From an uncultured Clostridia bacterium (GTDB lineage: Bacteria > Bacillota > Clostridia > UBA1381), in the NCBI GenBank assembly GCA_947623955.1, contig CANQIP010000001.1, forward strand, positions 209,516-273,515: a stretch of DNA of 64,000 bases, read 5' to 3'. Every line of letters starts with the position of its first letter. The stretch's first letter is position 1. Of this stretch, positions 7,667-14,869 are shown piece after piece. A model generated the notes under the pieces. The model did not search any database. It saw nothing but the letters and a program-made list of their open reading frames with translations, and was not told the origin of the DNA. A program made the translations under genes and the position numbers.

Positions 7667-7681
7667 GTCACTCAAAGTGAC
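7667..7681. promoter_or_regulatory. Phage operator copy (GTCACT...AGTGAC)
   Basis: The palindrome GTCACTCAAAGTGAC sits between the XRE gene and the excisionase-like gene. It matches the operators in the divergent control region at 7897-8010. Confidence 0.6.
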
Positions 7682-7682
7682 A

Positions 7683-7874
7683 TCAATCCTCAAAAAAAAG
7701 TTGCTGAATATTTGCGCCGAAATAATCTGCAATCTTCTTTTTGAGTTCATCTCTCGGAACTCTCTTGTTGCATTCATACATACCAAGTGCCGAGGATGAA
7801 ATACCAAGGTCTGCTGCAACCTTATCACGGCTCTTGTCACCACGCAGAGCCTTTAACTTTTCGCCAATACTCAT
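7683..7874 (-). CDS. XRE-family Cro-like regulator
   Basis: 63 residues starting at 7874 after AAAGGAGGTGAAAAAC. A helix-turn-helix occupies residues ~14-37 (KSRDKVAADLGISSSALGMYE), followed by NKRVPRDELKKKIADYFG. With no second domain it fits a Cro-type repressor. It is divergent from the CI-like gene at 8074 and separated from it by ~200 bases of operators. Confidence 0.75.
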   Translation of the reverse strand: MSIGEKLKALRGDKSRDKVAADLGISSSALGMYECNKRVPRDELKKKIADYFGANIQQLFFED

Positions 7875-7896
7875 GTTTTTCACCTCCTTTACTTCG

Positions 7897-8010
7897 GTCA
7901 CTTTAAGTGACAAGACAAGAATACCATAATACTTTTGTTTTGTCAACACTTTTTGTGACAAATTTTTAATTTTTTTGATTTGCCTCTTTACATTTGTCAC
8001 ATAATGTGGT
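7897..8010. promoter_or_regulatory. Lysogeny-switch operator array
   Basis: Three related sites lie between the divergent XRE genes: GTCACTTTAAGTGAC at 7897-7911 (perfect arms), a TGTCA...TGTGACA site at 7941-7960 and TTGTCACATAATGTGG near 7994-8010. The arms share TGTCAC. A further copy (TGTCACATAAAAGTGTA, ~8836-8852) precedes the membrane protein gene at 8898. Confidence 0.65.
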
Positions 8011-8073
8011 ATTATGTGTTTGAGGGCAGTTAACTCCATAAAGAATTGTTTTTCATTGTACGAGGTGAGCATT

Positions 8074-8598
8074 ATGAGTAAATTCTCTGAAATACTTGTT
8101 TACTTAAGAAAACGCTCGGGGCTTTCTCAGCAAGAACTGGCTGATAAATTGGGTTTATCCCGCAGCATAATTGGTATGTATGAATCAAATCAGCGTATGC
8201 CAAGTTTGGAAGTATTAGAAGCCTTGGCAGATGTGTTTAATGTTAATGTTGACTTTCTCATAGGACATTCGGGTGATGAGGAAATCACAAAGACATTTAG
8301 AACTAATCTTGCGGAATTGATAAAAAACACTAACAAGTTTGATTTGGAAGCTGCCGGTGTAAATTTGTATGAGGTTGACTTAATCATTAAAGGGGCAATT
8401 CCTCTCTCCTTAGCTGAAGCGTATCAGTTATCCGAACAACTGGGAGAATCTATGGATTCAATGTTAGGTAACGATTTGCCCGCTGACAACAATGGCAACG
8501 GGCAAGCAACGGAATTCATAAAATTATTCAATAAATTGTCCTCGGAGCAACAATCGCTCGTTATTGCTCAGATAAAAGGGATTTTATCAAATCAATAA
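8074..8598 (+). CDS. CI-like prophage repressor (XRE)
   Basis: 174 residues from the ATG at 8074, after CGAGGTGAGC. The N-terminal helix-turn-helix spans residues ~10-60 (LSQQELADKLGLSRSIIGMYE). A helical middle region follows. The C-terminal tail FNKLSSEQQSLVIAQIKGIL is a motif seen on many clostridial phage repressors, and here it also resembles the tail of the 49-residue protein encoded just downstream on the other strand. No LexA-type Ser-Lys protease dyad is visible. It likely binds the TGTCAC operators on both sides. Confidence 0.75.
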   Translation: MSKFSEILVYLRKRSGLSQQELADKLGLSRSIIGMYESNQRMPSLEVLEALADVFNVNVDFLIGHSGDEEITKTFRTNLAELIKNTNKFDLEAAGVNLYEVDLIIKGAIPLSLAEAYQLSEQLGESMDSMLGNDLPADNNGNGQATEFIKLFNKLSSEQQSLVIAQIKGILSNQ

Positions 8599-8710
8599 CC
8601 GATTTTTGCTCATCAGGCGAAAGCTGCAAAAATAAATCGGCAGCATAACGTGTAGTATCGGGAATATGTGTTTCTAACATAGAATTATTGGCTGTTATGG
8701 ATATGTTCAT
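8561..8710 (-). CDS. 49-residue protein with a repressor-like C-terminal tail
   Basis: The ATG at 8710 has AAAGGAGC about ten bases upstream. The gene overlaps the end of the CI-like gene tail to tail by 38 bases. The C-terminal half reads FLQLSPDEQKSVIDLIKSLL, closely parallel to the CI-like tail (FNKLSSEQQSLVIAQIKGIL), although the two are read from different strands. Function unknown. A dimerisation partner or anti-repressor is a possible role. I cannot exclude a chance open frame, but the ribosome site and motif argue for a gene. Confidence 0.5.
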   Translation of the reverse strand: MNISITANNSMLETHIPDTTRYAADLFLQLSPDEQKSVIDLIKSLLSEQ

Positions 8711-8897
8711 TGTATCTGCTCCTTTCGTTTTATTCGCTGCCGGTAGCTTGATAATATTATAGCATATTTTTTATAGTCTGTCCGTAATATGTGAGAAAAT
8801 AACGTAATCGGATATAATGAATATGACTTTGACCCATGTCACATAAAAGTGTATTCTATGAAATAGTTAAAAAATGTAAACAGGAGGATGTTGTATT

Positions 8898-9401
8898 ATG
8901 ATTTGTAAAAATTGTGGGGCAAAGGTTTCAAATCCCAAAAGCTTGATTGTTGTTGCTATTGTAGAAGGGGTGCTTCTCCTTGTGGTAACTACTCTACTTG
9001 TTTTAGTTTGCTTTGCATATCCGGCTGACGATTCTATGAGTAAATCATCCGACCAATACAAAGAAGCATCACAAAAACTTACAACCGATATGAATTCTAC
9101 GGCATATTATAACGAGTGTACTTGGTGTCCAAATTACGGCTATGTAACAGGTGCGACATTGACATCATGGGATATAGGTGGTGACGAAGCTAAATATACA
9201 TATGCATTAGTAAACGAACAGATGGCGGCTTACATGGAAGAATTGGATAAAAATTTCTTTGAAAAAAACGAGTTTTCTACAGGCTCGTTCACTGTCTACT
9301 CAAGAGTGTTTGGAGAAACAGAACAAAACATCGTTTTGAGTATTGACCAAGAAGATAAAGAAATTACAATTTATGCTTATAGTAAACAACACGCAAATTG
9401 A
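8898..9401 (+). CDS. Prophage membrane protein with partial zinc ribbon
   Basis: 167 residues; the ATG at 8898 follows AGGAGG. Residues 1-10 (MICKNCGAKV) are the first half of a zinc ribbon, but the second Cys pair is missing. Residues 17-41 are a membrane helix (LIVVAIVEGVLLLVVTTLLVLVCF). The rest is extracytoplasmic and beta-rich. Its promoter region carries a copy of the phage operator, so it is probably controlled by the repressor; such lysogenic membrane proteins can act in superinfection exclusion. No family recognised. Confidence 0.5.
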   Translation: MICKNCGAKVSNPKSLIVVAIVEGVLLLVVTTLLVLVCFAYPADDSMSKSSDQYKEASQKLTTDMNSTAYYNECTWCPNYGYVTGATLTSWDIGGDEAKYTYALVNEQMAAYMEELDKNFFEKNEFSTGSFTVYSRVFGETEQNIVLSIDQEDKEITIYAYSKQHAN

Positions 9402-9431
9402 TATATAAGCAAAAAGAAGGATTTGATTTTA

Positions 9432-9581
9432 ATGAGCAATGTTAAAATAGATGTTTCCGTAATACCTGATTATGTTAAAGAACAGCTTGCTGCGGCAACG
9501 CTTGATTATATTAAAAGGATTTTTGCGCAGCCTAACGGTCGGGAAATGATAGAAAAAAAGAAGTCTGAATTGAATTTGTGA
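9432..9581 (+). CDS. Small phage protein beside the integrase
   Basis: 49 residues (SNVKIDVSVIPDYVKEQLAA, then LDYIKRIFAQPNGREM). AAGAAGGATTTGATTTT precedes the ATG. Short proteins of this pattern (VIP.YVKEQLA.ATLDYI) are commonly encoded just before phage integrases in clostridial prophages. Role unknown. Confidence 0.55.
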   Translation: MSNVKIDVSVIPDYVKEQLAAATLDYIKRIFAQPNGREMIEKKKSELNL

Positions 9582-9724
9582 AATAAATAAATCCTCCGAC
9601 TGCGCCAACAGCCGGAGGGCAAGCGATGTAATTATATGATACATACACTCTAAATCAAATGATATTGTATCACATTACACGCTTATTTGCAATACTTTTT
9701 ATGCAGAATAGGAGTGTATTTTTT

Positions 9725-10813
9725 ATGGATGGACATTTATCTGAATTGGGAAACGGGAAATATCGCTGTCGTATTTCTTTTGTTGACAGCCTCGGCAACA
9801 GAGTACAGAAATCGAAAACATTTAAGGCATCCGGCAAGAAAGAAGCGAGAGATATTATGCGCGATTTCCGCGCTGAATGCGTCAAAAATACCGAACCTCA
9901 AACGCTTATGACCTTGCAGGATCTGTATAATAACTTCGTTGAGTATCATGGACGCGACGTACAGACTGCGACAATGACTTTTTACGGCGATATGTGGAAA
10001 CATCTCAAAAGCTATTATAAAACAAATCTGGACGTCATTAAACCGAATACTATCCGAGCTATGCTGGAAATCGCTCCGGCTAACAGCAGAACAAGAAAAG
10101 GAATATATCAGCTTTTGTCGGCAATGTTCAATTACGCCCTACACTCTGATTTGATTATTTACAATCCATGCGTCAATGTGAAAACACCGCAATATAAAGC
10201 TCCCAAAAAGAAAACGCTGTCAAAGGAGCAAAAAGACGTATTAAGAGAAGCTGTGGCGCTACACCCGCAAAAGTATCAGGTGATATATTATTTGACGCTT
10301 ACGCTCGGTTTTAGGCGTGAAGAGGTATGTTCTCTCAAATGGTCCGACATTGATTTTGAAAATAAGCGGCTCTGTATAAACCGTACTGCGGCTGTAGTAA
10401 AGGGGCATGGAACAGTGGTAAAAGATGAAGCGAAAACGGAACGCGCAAAAGATTATTTGCCGCTGACCGATAAGCATATCAAGGTTCTAAAAGATTATCA
10501 GACTTATTCTGAATTTGAGAAAAAAAGATACGGTATACAGACAGATTTTTTGTTTTATCAAAAGAACGGCGGTGTTATCAGCTTGAGCGCTGTATCTCAC
10601 TGGTTTTCAGAATTATGTGCAAGCTTAGGCATAAAGGGAATAACATTCCATTCTCTCAGACACACATGCGCGACAGATCTGTTGCAAAATGGAGCGGATA
10701 TTGCCACGGTTGCAGCTATTTTAAGGGACAGCGTAGCCACTGTTGAGGCGACGTATGTTCATTCCGATGAAACTGCAAAGCGTAAAGCTATTGAGAATCT
10801 ATATAACGATTAA
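9725..10813 (+). CDS. Tyrosine integrase of the tRNA-Lys-linked prophage
   Basis: 362 residues from the ATG at 9725 (AGGAGTG upstream; a longer frame has no ribosome site). An AP2-like arm-binding domain (GKYRCRISFVDSLGNRVQK) is followed by a SAM-like core domain and the catalytic domain. The active-site set is visible: Arg in LGFRREEVCSLKW, His-x-x-Arg in FHSLRHTCATDLL and Tyr in VEATYVHSDE. The usual GH before the Tyr box is replaced by RDS. It faces the 3' end of tRNA-Lys 100 bases away, so that tRNA is the likely attachment site. Confidence 0.85.
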   Translation: MDGHLSELGNGKYRCRISFVDSLGNRVQKSKTFKASGKKEARDIMRDFRAECVKNTEPQTLMTLQDLYNNFVEYHGRDVQTATMTFYGDMWKHLKSYYKTNLDVIKPNTIRAMLEIAPANSRTRKGIYQLLSAMFNYALHSDLIIYNPCVNVKTPQYKAPKKKTLSKEQKDVLREAVALHPQKYQVIYYLTLTLGFRREEVCSLKWSDIDFENKRLCINRTAAVVKGHGTVVKDEAKTERAKDYLPLTDKHIKVLKDYQTYSEFEKKRYGIQTDFLFYQKNGGVISLSAVSHWFSELCASLGIKGITFHSLRHTCATDLLQNGADIATVAAILRDSVATVEATYVHSDETAKRKAIENLYND

Positions 10814-10874
10814 CACTAAAAAGGGGAAATAAAAGGGAAATTTCCATAAAATCAACGTACTGATGAGAAAAGCA

Positions 10875-10910
10875 AAAACGGCTAAAACCCGCATGGTTAA
10901 GCCGTTTTTT
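10875..10910 (+). terminator. Intrinsic terminator after the integrase
   Basis: AAAACGGCT and AGCCGTTTTTT arms enclose an AAAACCCGCATGGTTA loop region. Confidence 0.65.
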
Positions 10911-10912
10911 AA

Positions 10913-10988
10913 TGGTGAGCCATCCGGGAGTCGAACCCGGGACAACTTGATTAAAAGTCAAGTGCTCTGCCGACTGAGCTAATGGCCC
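10913..10988 (-). tRNA. tRNA-Lys(UUU)
   Basis: The cloverleaf is complete: acceptor GGGCCAT with ATGGCTC, encoded CCA, anticodon loop CTTTTAA between CTTGA and TCAAG arms, T loop GGTTCGACTCC. First of five leftward tRNA genes. Its 3' half recurs at 30283-30327. Confidence 0.95.
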
Positions 10989-11001
10989 GCATAAAAGAAA
11001 A

Positions 11002-11078
11002 TGGCAGGGATAGCAGGACTCGAACCTACGCATGCCGGAATCAAAATCCGGTGCCTTACCGACTTGGCTATATCCCCA
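11002..11078 (-). tRNA. tRNA-Gln(UUG)
   Basis: The acceptor TGGGGAT is paired near the CCA end, the anticodon loop is TTTTGAT (TTG) and the T loop is GGTTCGAGTCC. Confidence 0.93.
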
Positions 11079-11103
11079 TACTATCTCTACATTTAATAAA
11101 AAA

Positions 11104-11181
11104 TGGGGTGGGTAGTGGGACTCGAACCCACGACATTCAGTGCCACAAACTGACGCTCTAACCAACTGAACTACACCCACC
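11104..11181 (-). tRNA. tRNA-His(GUG)
   Basis: The acceptor GGTGGGT pairs with ACCCACC followed by CCCA, including the extra 5' G typical of tRNA-His. The anticodon is GTG within CAGTTTGTGGCACTG. Confidence 0.93.
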
Positions 11182-11191
11182 ATATTTTTTA

Positions 11192-11268
11192 TGGCGTGTC
11201 TGAAGGGACTCGAACCCCCGACCCATTGCTTAGAAGGCAATTGCTCTATCCAGCTGAGCTACAGACAC
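11192..11268 (-). tRNA. tRNA-Arg(UCU)
   Basis: The acceptor GTGTCTG pairs with CAGACAC, GCCA end. Anticodon TCT within TTGCCTTCTAAGCAA. Confidence 0.93.
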
Positions 11269-11271
11269 ATG

Positions 11272-11345
11272 TGGAGCGGGTGATGGGAATCGAACCCACA
11301 CGACCAGCTTGGAAGGCTGGGATTCTACCATTGAACTACACCCGC
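11272..11345 (-). tRNA. tRNA-Gly(UCC)
   Basis: The acceptor GCGGGTG is paired with CACCCGC, TCCA end. Anticodon TCC within CAGCCTTCCAAGCTG. It is the promoter-proximal tRNA of the cluster. Confidence 0.93.
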
Positions 11346-11375
11346 ATAACGCTGTCGTCACAACCGACTTGCAAT

Positions 11376-11404
11376 ATTATATCAGACAGGCATTGGTTTG
11401 TCAA
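11376..11404 (-). promoter_or_regulatory. Promoter of the tRNA cluster
   Basis: On the minus strand TTGACA (11399-11404) and TATAAT (11376-11381) are separated by 17 bases, about 30 bases before the first tRNA. Confidence 0.85.
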
Positions 11405-11417
11405 TACTTTTTCCCAA

Positions 11418-11454
11418 AAAAAAGAGCAAGGGACAGATAATCTATCCCTTGATT
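11418..11454 (-). terminator. Terminator of the cysteine desulfurase operon
   Basis: On the minus strand CAAGGGA and TCCCTTG arms are followed by CTCTTTTTTTT. The stem overlaps the last codons of the desulfurase gene. Confidence 0.75.
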
Positions 11455-12563
11455 TTACGGCAAATTTTATATATTTCATCCGTCAGCGAGCGAACGTCGC
11501 GCATATTGTTGTAAATCCCGAAGGAAACGCGTACTGCTCCCGTTTTTTGCGTGCCGAGGCTGTGATGCGCCAGAGGCGCGCAATGGTAGCCGCTGCGAAC
11601 GGCGAATTTGCCGCCGATAAGGTCGAACACGTCGTCGCTGTCCAGACCGTCAATGTTGAACGCTACGGTCGCTGTGCCGCCGCCGTCGCCGTACACGCTG
11701 ACGCCCTTCATATTCATGAGATTTTCACGCAGCGTCCGCGCGAGACGACCCTCATACGCGGCAATATAACTCACGCCGCGCCTTAAAACATACTTAATAC
11801 CCGCGCCGAGCGCCGCGATGGCGGGCGCGTTCATTGTGCCGCTGTGGAACTTGTCGGGCATAATATCGGGCTGAATAAGGCTTTCCGACACGCTGCCCGT
11901 ACCGCCCGTAACGAGTGGGCGCAGCAATTCGGGGTTTTTCACGTACAAGCCGCCCGTGCCAAGCGGGCCCATAAGCCCCTTATGACCCGAAAACGCGATA
12001 AAATCGGCGTGCATCGCCTCGGCGTCAACCGGCAGACACCCCGCCGTCTGAGCCGTGTCAACGAGGAACGGTATGCCGTGCCTTTGAGCGATTTTACCGA
12101 TACGCTCCACCGGTTCGAGCGTGCCGCACACGTTCGACGCGTGCGTGCATACTATAAGACGCGTGTCGTTCCTTATCGCGGTTTCAACGTCGTCGGCGTT
12201 CACATGACCGTATTTGTCAGCCCGCACAACTGAGAAATTGCCGAGCCAATGCGCGGGACGCAGGACGCTGTTGTGCTCCATCGACGTTACAACGATATTC
12301 CCGCCGTCCGTGACCGTGCCGAGAATGGCAGTGTTCAGCGCGTGCGTGGCGTTTTGCGTAAAAATGATGTTCTGCGGCTTTGAAATATTAAAAAGACGGG
12401 CTGCAAGATCCTGCGTGTCCACAATGGCGCGTACAGCCGCCGCGCTCTTTTTGTGACCTCCTCTGCCCGCGTTGCCGCTTGAAAATATTGTGTTTTTCAG
12501 CAGGGAAACGTATACGGCAAGCGGTTTCCGCGCCGTCGTCGCTGCATTGTCAAGGTACGGCAT
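11442..12563 (-). CDS. Cysteine desulfurase / selenocysteine lyase family aminotransferase
   Basis: 373 residues, class V aminotransferase fold using pyridoxal phosphate. Landmarks: YLDNAATTARKP at the N-terminus, THASNVCGT, VDTAQTAG (the Asp that contacts the cofactor), FSGHKGLMGPLGTGGL (cofactor Lys) and the C-terminal catalytic Cys in VRSGYHCAPLAHHSLGT, which defines the small 'cysteine desulfurase family' group. It would release sulfur (or selenium) from cysteine (or selenocysteine) as an enzyme-bound persulfide. It overlaps the DUF3343 gene upstream by 14 bases, so the two are co-translated; DUF3343 is a candidate acceptor. Both are chromosomal backbone genes in this window. Confidence 0.85.
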   Translation of the reverse strand: MPYLDNAATTARKPLAVYVSLLKNTIFSSGNAGRGGHKKSAAAVRAIVDTQDLAARLFNISKPQNIIFTQNATHALNTAILGTVTDGGNIVVTSMEHNSVLRPAHWLGNFSVVRADKYGHVNADDVETAIRNDTRLIVCTHASNVCGTLEPVERIGKIAQRHGIPFLVDTAQTAGCLPVDAEAMHADFIAFSGHKGLMGPLGTGGLYVKNPELLRPLVTGGTGSVSESLIQPDIMPDKFHSGTMNAPAIAALGAGIKYVLRRGVSYIAAYEGRLARTLRENLMNMKGVSVYGDGGGTATVAFNIDGLDSDDVFDLIGGKFAVRSGYHCAPLAHHSLGTQKTGAVRVSFGIYNNMRDVRSLTDEIYKICRKIKG

Positions 12564-12804
12564 GGTAAACGCTCACCCCGTTCTCCTTTTTGACAGTGTA
12601 TATTTTTTTATATGAAACACCGACGTCACGGCAAATCCGATTGATTATGCCGAGCGCGCGGTCGTCAACTCTCACCGAATATGAGCAGCCGCCGTTTCTT
12701 ATCTGCGGCGGTGTTTTTACAACATAAGCCGGAAAAGCGATTGTCCGTTCTATCACCTTTCTTAGTCTTTCAGCGGTTGTCGCGCTGCCGACTACAATAT
12801 ACAT
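12550..12804 (-). CDS. DUF3343 putative sulfur/selenium carrier protein
   Basis: 84 residues from the ATG at 12804 with GAGGAGTTGAGAAT before it. The sequence VVGSATTAERLRKVIERT, then VKTPPQIRNGGCSYSVRV with one conserved Cys, then VSYKKIYTV is the DUF3343 pattern. The family resembles ferredoxin-fold Se/S carriers, with the Cys as the probable attachment point. Overlap with the desulfurase gene supports a sulfur- or selenium-handover pair. No selD or other selenium gene is in the window, so the choice between sulfur and selenium is open. Confidence 0.75.
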   Translation of the reverse strand: MYIVVGSATTAERLRKVIERTIAFPAYVVKTPPQIRNGGCSYSVRVDDRALGIINRICRDVGVSYKKIYTVKKENGVSVYHAVP

Positions 12805-12878
12805 ATTCTCAACTCCTCTCGTCATCTTTCGGTATTACTATAATATTCCCGAGGGAACGGATTAGTGAAAATCATGTA

Positions 12879-12907
12879 TTGACTTTTGGCGAGACGTGTG
12901 GTATTAT
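12879..12907 (+). promoter_or_regulatory. tRNA-Leu promoter
   Basis: TTGACT (12879-12884), 17 bases, then TATTAT (12902-12907); transcription would begin just before the tRNA. An overlapping TATAAT at 12905-12910 is spaced less well. Confidence 0.65.
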
Positions 12908-12918
12908 AATTGTTGCTT

Positions 12919-13005
12919 GCCGATGTGGTGGAACTGGCAGACGCGCGGGACTCAAAATCCCGTGAGAGCAATCTCGTGTGGGTTCGACCCCCACCATCGG
13001 CACCA
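12919..13005 (+). tRNA. tRNA-Leu(CAA), attachment site of the 3.4-kb element
   Basis: The acceptor GCCGATG pairs with CATCGGC, ACCA end. The anticodon CAA lies in GGGACTCAAAATCCC, with a long variable arm (GAGAGCAATCTC). Bases 12948-13005 recur at 16385-16442 with the variable-arm stem changed by compensating bases. Confidence 0.95.
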
Positions 13006-13503
13006 CTCGAACGCCGGAAAACTTACCTTTCAAATCGGGTAGGGTTCTGGGCTTGAGGGCATAGATGTCCCTCTGGCAATCGTCAGAGAGACACAAGACC
13101 GTTCATTCACAAATCGGTATAGGGAATGGGAATCGGTCACAGGGGAACGCTGCGCCCGGAGTTGCCGCTCCGGGTGTGGTATGCCCCACAATGCAGCTGT
13201 CCGGCCGCGCGAACGCGGCCCATACACCACCAGTAGATTTTTAAGGGTTCCACTTCTGCCCTTGACGGGCGCGCGCGTGCGTTCCCATGCACGTTTTGCA
13301 CGTCCGAAATGATTTTATAGCGTCGGCTCATTCCAACCCGCCCTTTGTTTTCCGGTAAAAAAGGGCGCACGAAAAAAAGGTAAAAAATTGTTGACTTTTT
13401 CACCGGAACTGATATAATAATACCAGCGACGGTTATATAACAGCTCCTTTTTACAAAATAGCACACAGTTTACAAAGTTGTCAAGAGAAAGGAGCGATTT
13501 TTT
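13006..13503. other. Hairpin-rich region without a convincing gene
   Basis: No open frame here looks like a protein. Between 13049 and 13235 there are at least four stable hairpins: GAGGG/CCCTC, TCTGGC/GTCAGA, CCCGGAG/CTCCGGG and GGCCGCG/CGCGGCC, followed by GATTTTT. This could be a structured RNA or the integrase arm-site region. Further on, TTGACT...TATAAT-type promoter text (about 13391-13421) precedes the XRE gene. Confidence 0.4.
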
Positions 13504-13821
13504 ATGTTACAAATTTCTAACAAAGAGCAACGCAAGCGCGAAACCAAGCGCCGCAGTTTCGGAAATTACCTCAGAAGTATCAGGATAAGCGTAAACTTGT
13601 CAAGTAAAGATATTGCGGAATTAGCGGGCTTTTCACGCCCTACTATCTCCCAGTACGAGACAGGTAAGATTATCCCGACGATCAAAAATTTAGATCGTCT
13701 CTGTACGGCGTTCCGCGAAGTCGGAATAGAGCCGTACAAGGTGAGCATACTGCGCCAGAAACACGAAGACAGCTTAAACGCGTCTTCAGGAAAAGTCATC
13801 GGCAGCGTTCTTAGGGATTGA
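13504..13821 (+). CDS. XRE-family regulator of the tRNA-Leu element
   Basis: 105 residues; the ATG at 13504 has GAAAGGAGCG upstream. A basic start (KEQRKRETKRRS) leads into a helix-turn-helix at residues ~27-60 (NLSSKDIAELAGFSRPTISQYETG). No second domain is recognised. It converges on the integrase gene and ends inside a promoter for a short RNA, so it is probably the element's master regulator. Confidence 0.7.
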   Translation: MLQISNKEQRKRETKRRSFGNYLRSIRISVNLSSKDIAELAGFSRPTISQYETGKIIPTIKNLDRLCTAFREVGIEPYKVSILRQKHEDSLNASSGKVIGSVLRD

Positions 13822-13846
13822 CATTTTATGTAAATCATGGTAAAAT
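13818..13846 (+). promoter_or_regulatory. Promoter of a short RNA antisense to the integrase 3' end
   Basis: TTGACA (13818-13823), 17 bases, TAAAAT (13841-13846). The -35 box overlaps the stop codon of the XRE gene. Confidence 0.6.
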
Positions 13847-13852
13847 CTTCCA

Positions 13853-13957
13853 TGTGGTATTCCATTGGTTTAACGCTGCGTAAAAGGCCCGACGTCGGCA
13901 AATCCACCACCAGTAATAATTCTACTTCCAAACGCTCCAAAGGGAGCGTTTTTTCTT
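13853..13957 (+). ncRNA. Putative ~105-nt antisense RNA
   Basis: A near-consensus promoter lies at one end and an intrinsic terminator (AAACGCTCC / GGGAGCGTTTTTT) at the other, with no open frame between them. It runs opposite to the last ~90 bases of the integrase gene. The terminator can also act leftward for the integrase. Confidence 0.45.
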
Positions 13958-14844
13958 TGCAAATTTTGCAAATTTATTTTTGAATTTTGCAAAATTTCAG
14001 CAGCAAATTTGAAATCGTCACGATCAACGGCGTCGTAGATCTGCAGCGTTATGTACACGTCGGCGTGTCCAAGCCACGCGCTCACCACGCGCACCGGAAC
14101 GCCTGCACGAAGGGCGCGGTGCGCGAACGTGTGCCGCAGTTTGTGAAGTCCGCACGGCTCAATCCCCAGCCCCGCCAGAAACCGCCGCCACGCGTCCAGA
14201 ACGGAACGATAAACGCACGGTAAGCCCAAACTGTTGGTAAACACACGGTCGCACGTTCGCCGGCGGTAACGGCGGCGTAAAATCGCCGTAAGGTCGCCGT
14301 AGATCGGCAGTGTTCGACATCCGCTGTCAGTTTTCACGGGCTGCAGCTTACCGCGATAGTCGGTATATCGGATATGGATCTCGCCGCCAACCATGTTAAC
14401 ATCGCGCCACCTTAACGCGATGAGTTCGCCGATGCGCGCGCCCGTCATGAGCAGCGCGACAAACAAATCACCGTAAATCGAATTTTGCGCACTCTGTACG
14501 ATTTTCTCGTATTCGGACGCGCTGAACGGCTCGACGGTACTCGCCGATCGGCGAGGTAGTTCCAATTCTTCAAGCATGGAAAGCGAACTCACAAGACCCA
14601 GAGAACGCGCCTTTTTAAGAGCCTGACGCACGAGTGTAAGCATATGCTTTATCGTGGACGTGCTGAGACCCTCAGCCGCCATGTCGGAGATCATACGCTG
14701 CACGTCCATACTTGTAACCTCTCCGACCTCTGTATCACACCTTACACTACGTAAGTAGTACCTGTAAGAGTCGTACGTAGACGGCTTAACCATTACACGC
14801 TTGTAATCATGTAACCACTCGCTCACCCATTCTGACAATGTCAT
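13870..14844 (-). CDS. Tyrosine integrase of the 3.4-kb tRNA-Leu element
   Basis: 324 residues from the ATG at 14844 (AGAGGTGATTTGT upstream). The SAM-like DNA-binding domain (SEWVSEWLHDYKRVMVKPSTYDSY) precedes the catalytic domain with Arg in TGARIGELIALRW, His-x-x-Arg in LHKLRHTFAHRAL, GH in WLGHADVYITLQ and the Tyr in QIYDAVDRDD. The last ~30 residues read through a terminator-like hairpin, so the natural C-terminus may be shorter. It is strongly GC-rich compared with the early genes of the other elements, which suggests a separate origin. Confidence 0.8.
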   Translation of the reverse strand: MTLSEWVSEWLHDYKRVMVKPSTYDSYRYYLRSVRCDTEVGEVTSMDVQRMISDMAAEGLSTSTIKHMLTLVRQALKKARSLGLVSSLSMLEELELPRRSASTVEPFSASEYEKIVQSAQNSIYGDLFVALLMTGARIGELIALRWRDVNMVGGEIHIRYTDYRGKLQPVKTDSGCRTLPIYGDLTAILRRRYRRRTCDRVFTNSLGLPCVYRSVLDAWRRFLAGLGIEPCGLHKLRHTFAHRALRAGVPVRVVSAWLGHADVYITLQIYDAVDRDDFKFAAEILQNSKINLQNLQRKNAPFGAFGSRIITGGGFADVGPFTQR

Positions 14845-14869
14845 ACAAATCACCTCTACAGCATTATAC

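Noticed and set aside
12872..13466. Leftward frames across tRNA-Leu and the hairpin region.
   Set aside because: They read through a tRNA and stable hairpins, and have no ribosome site or recognisable domain.
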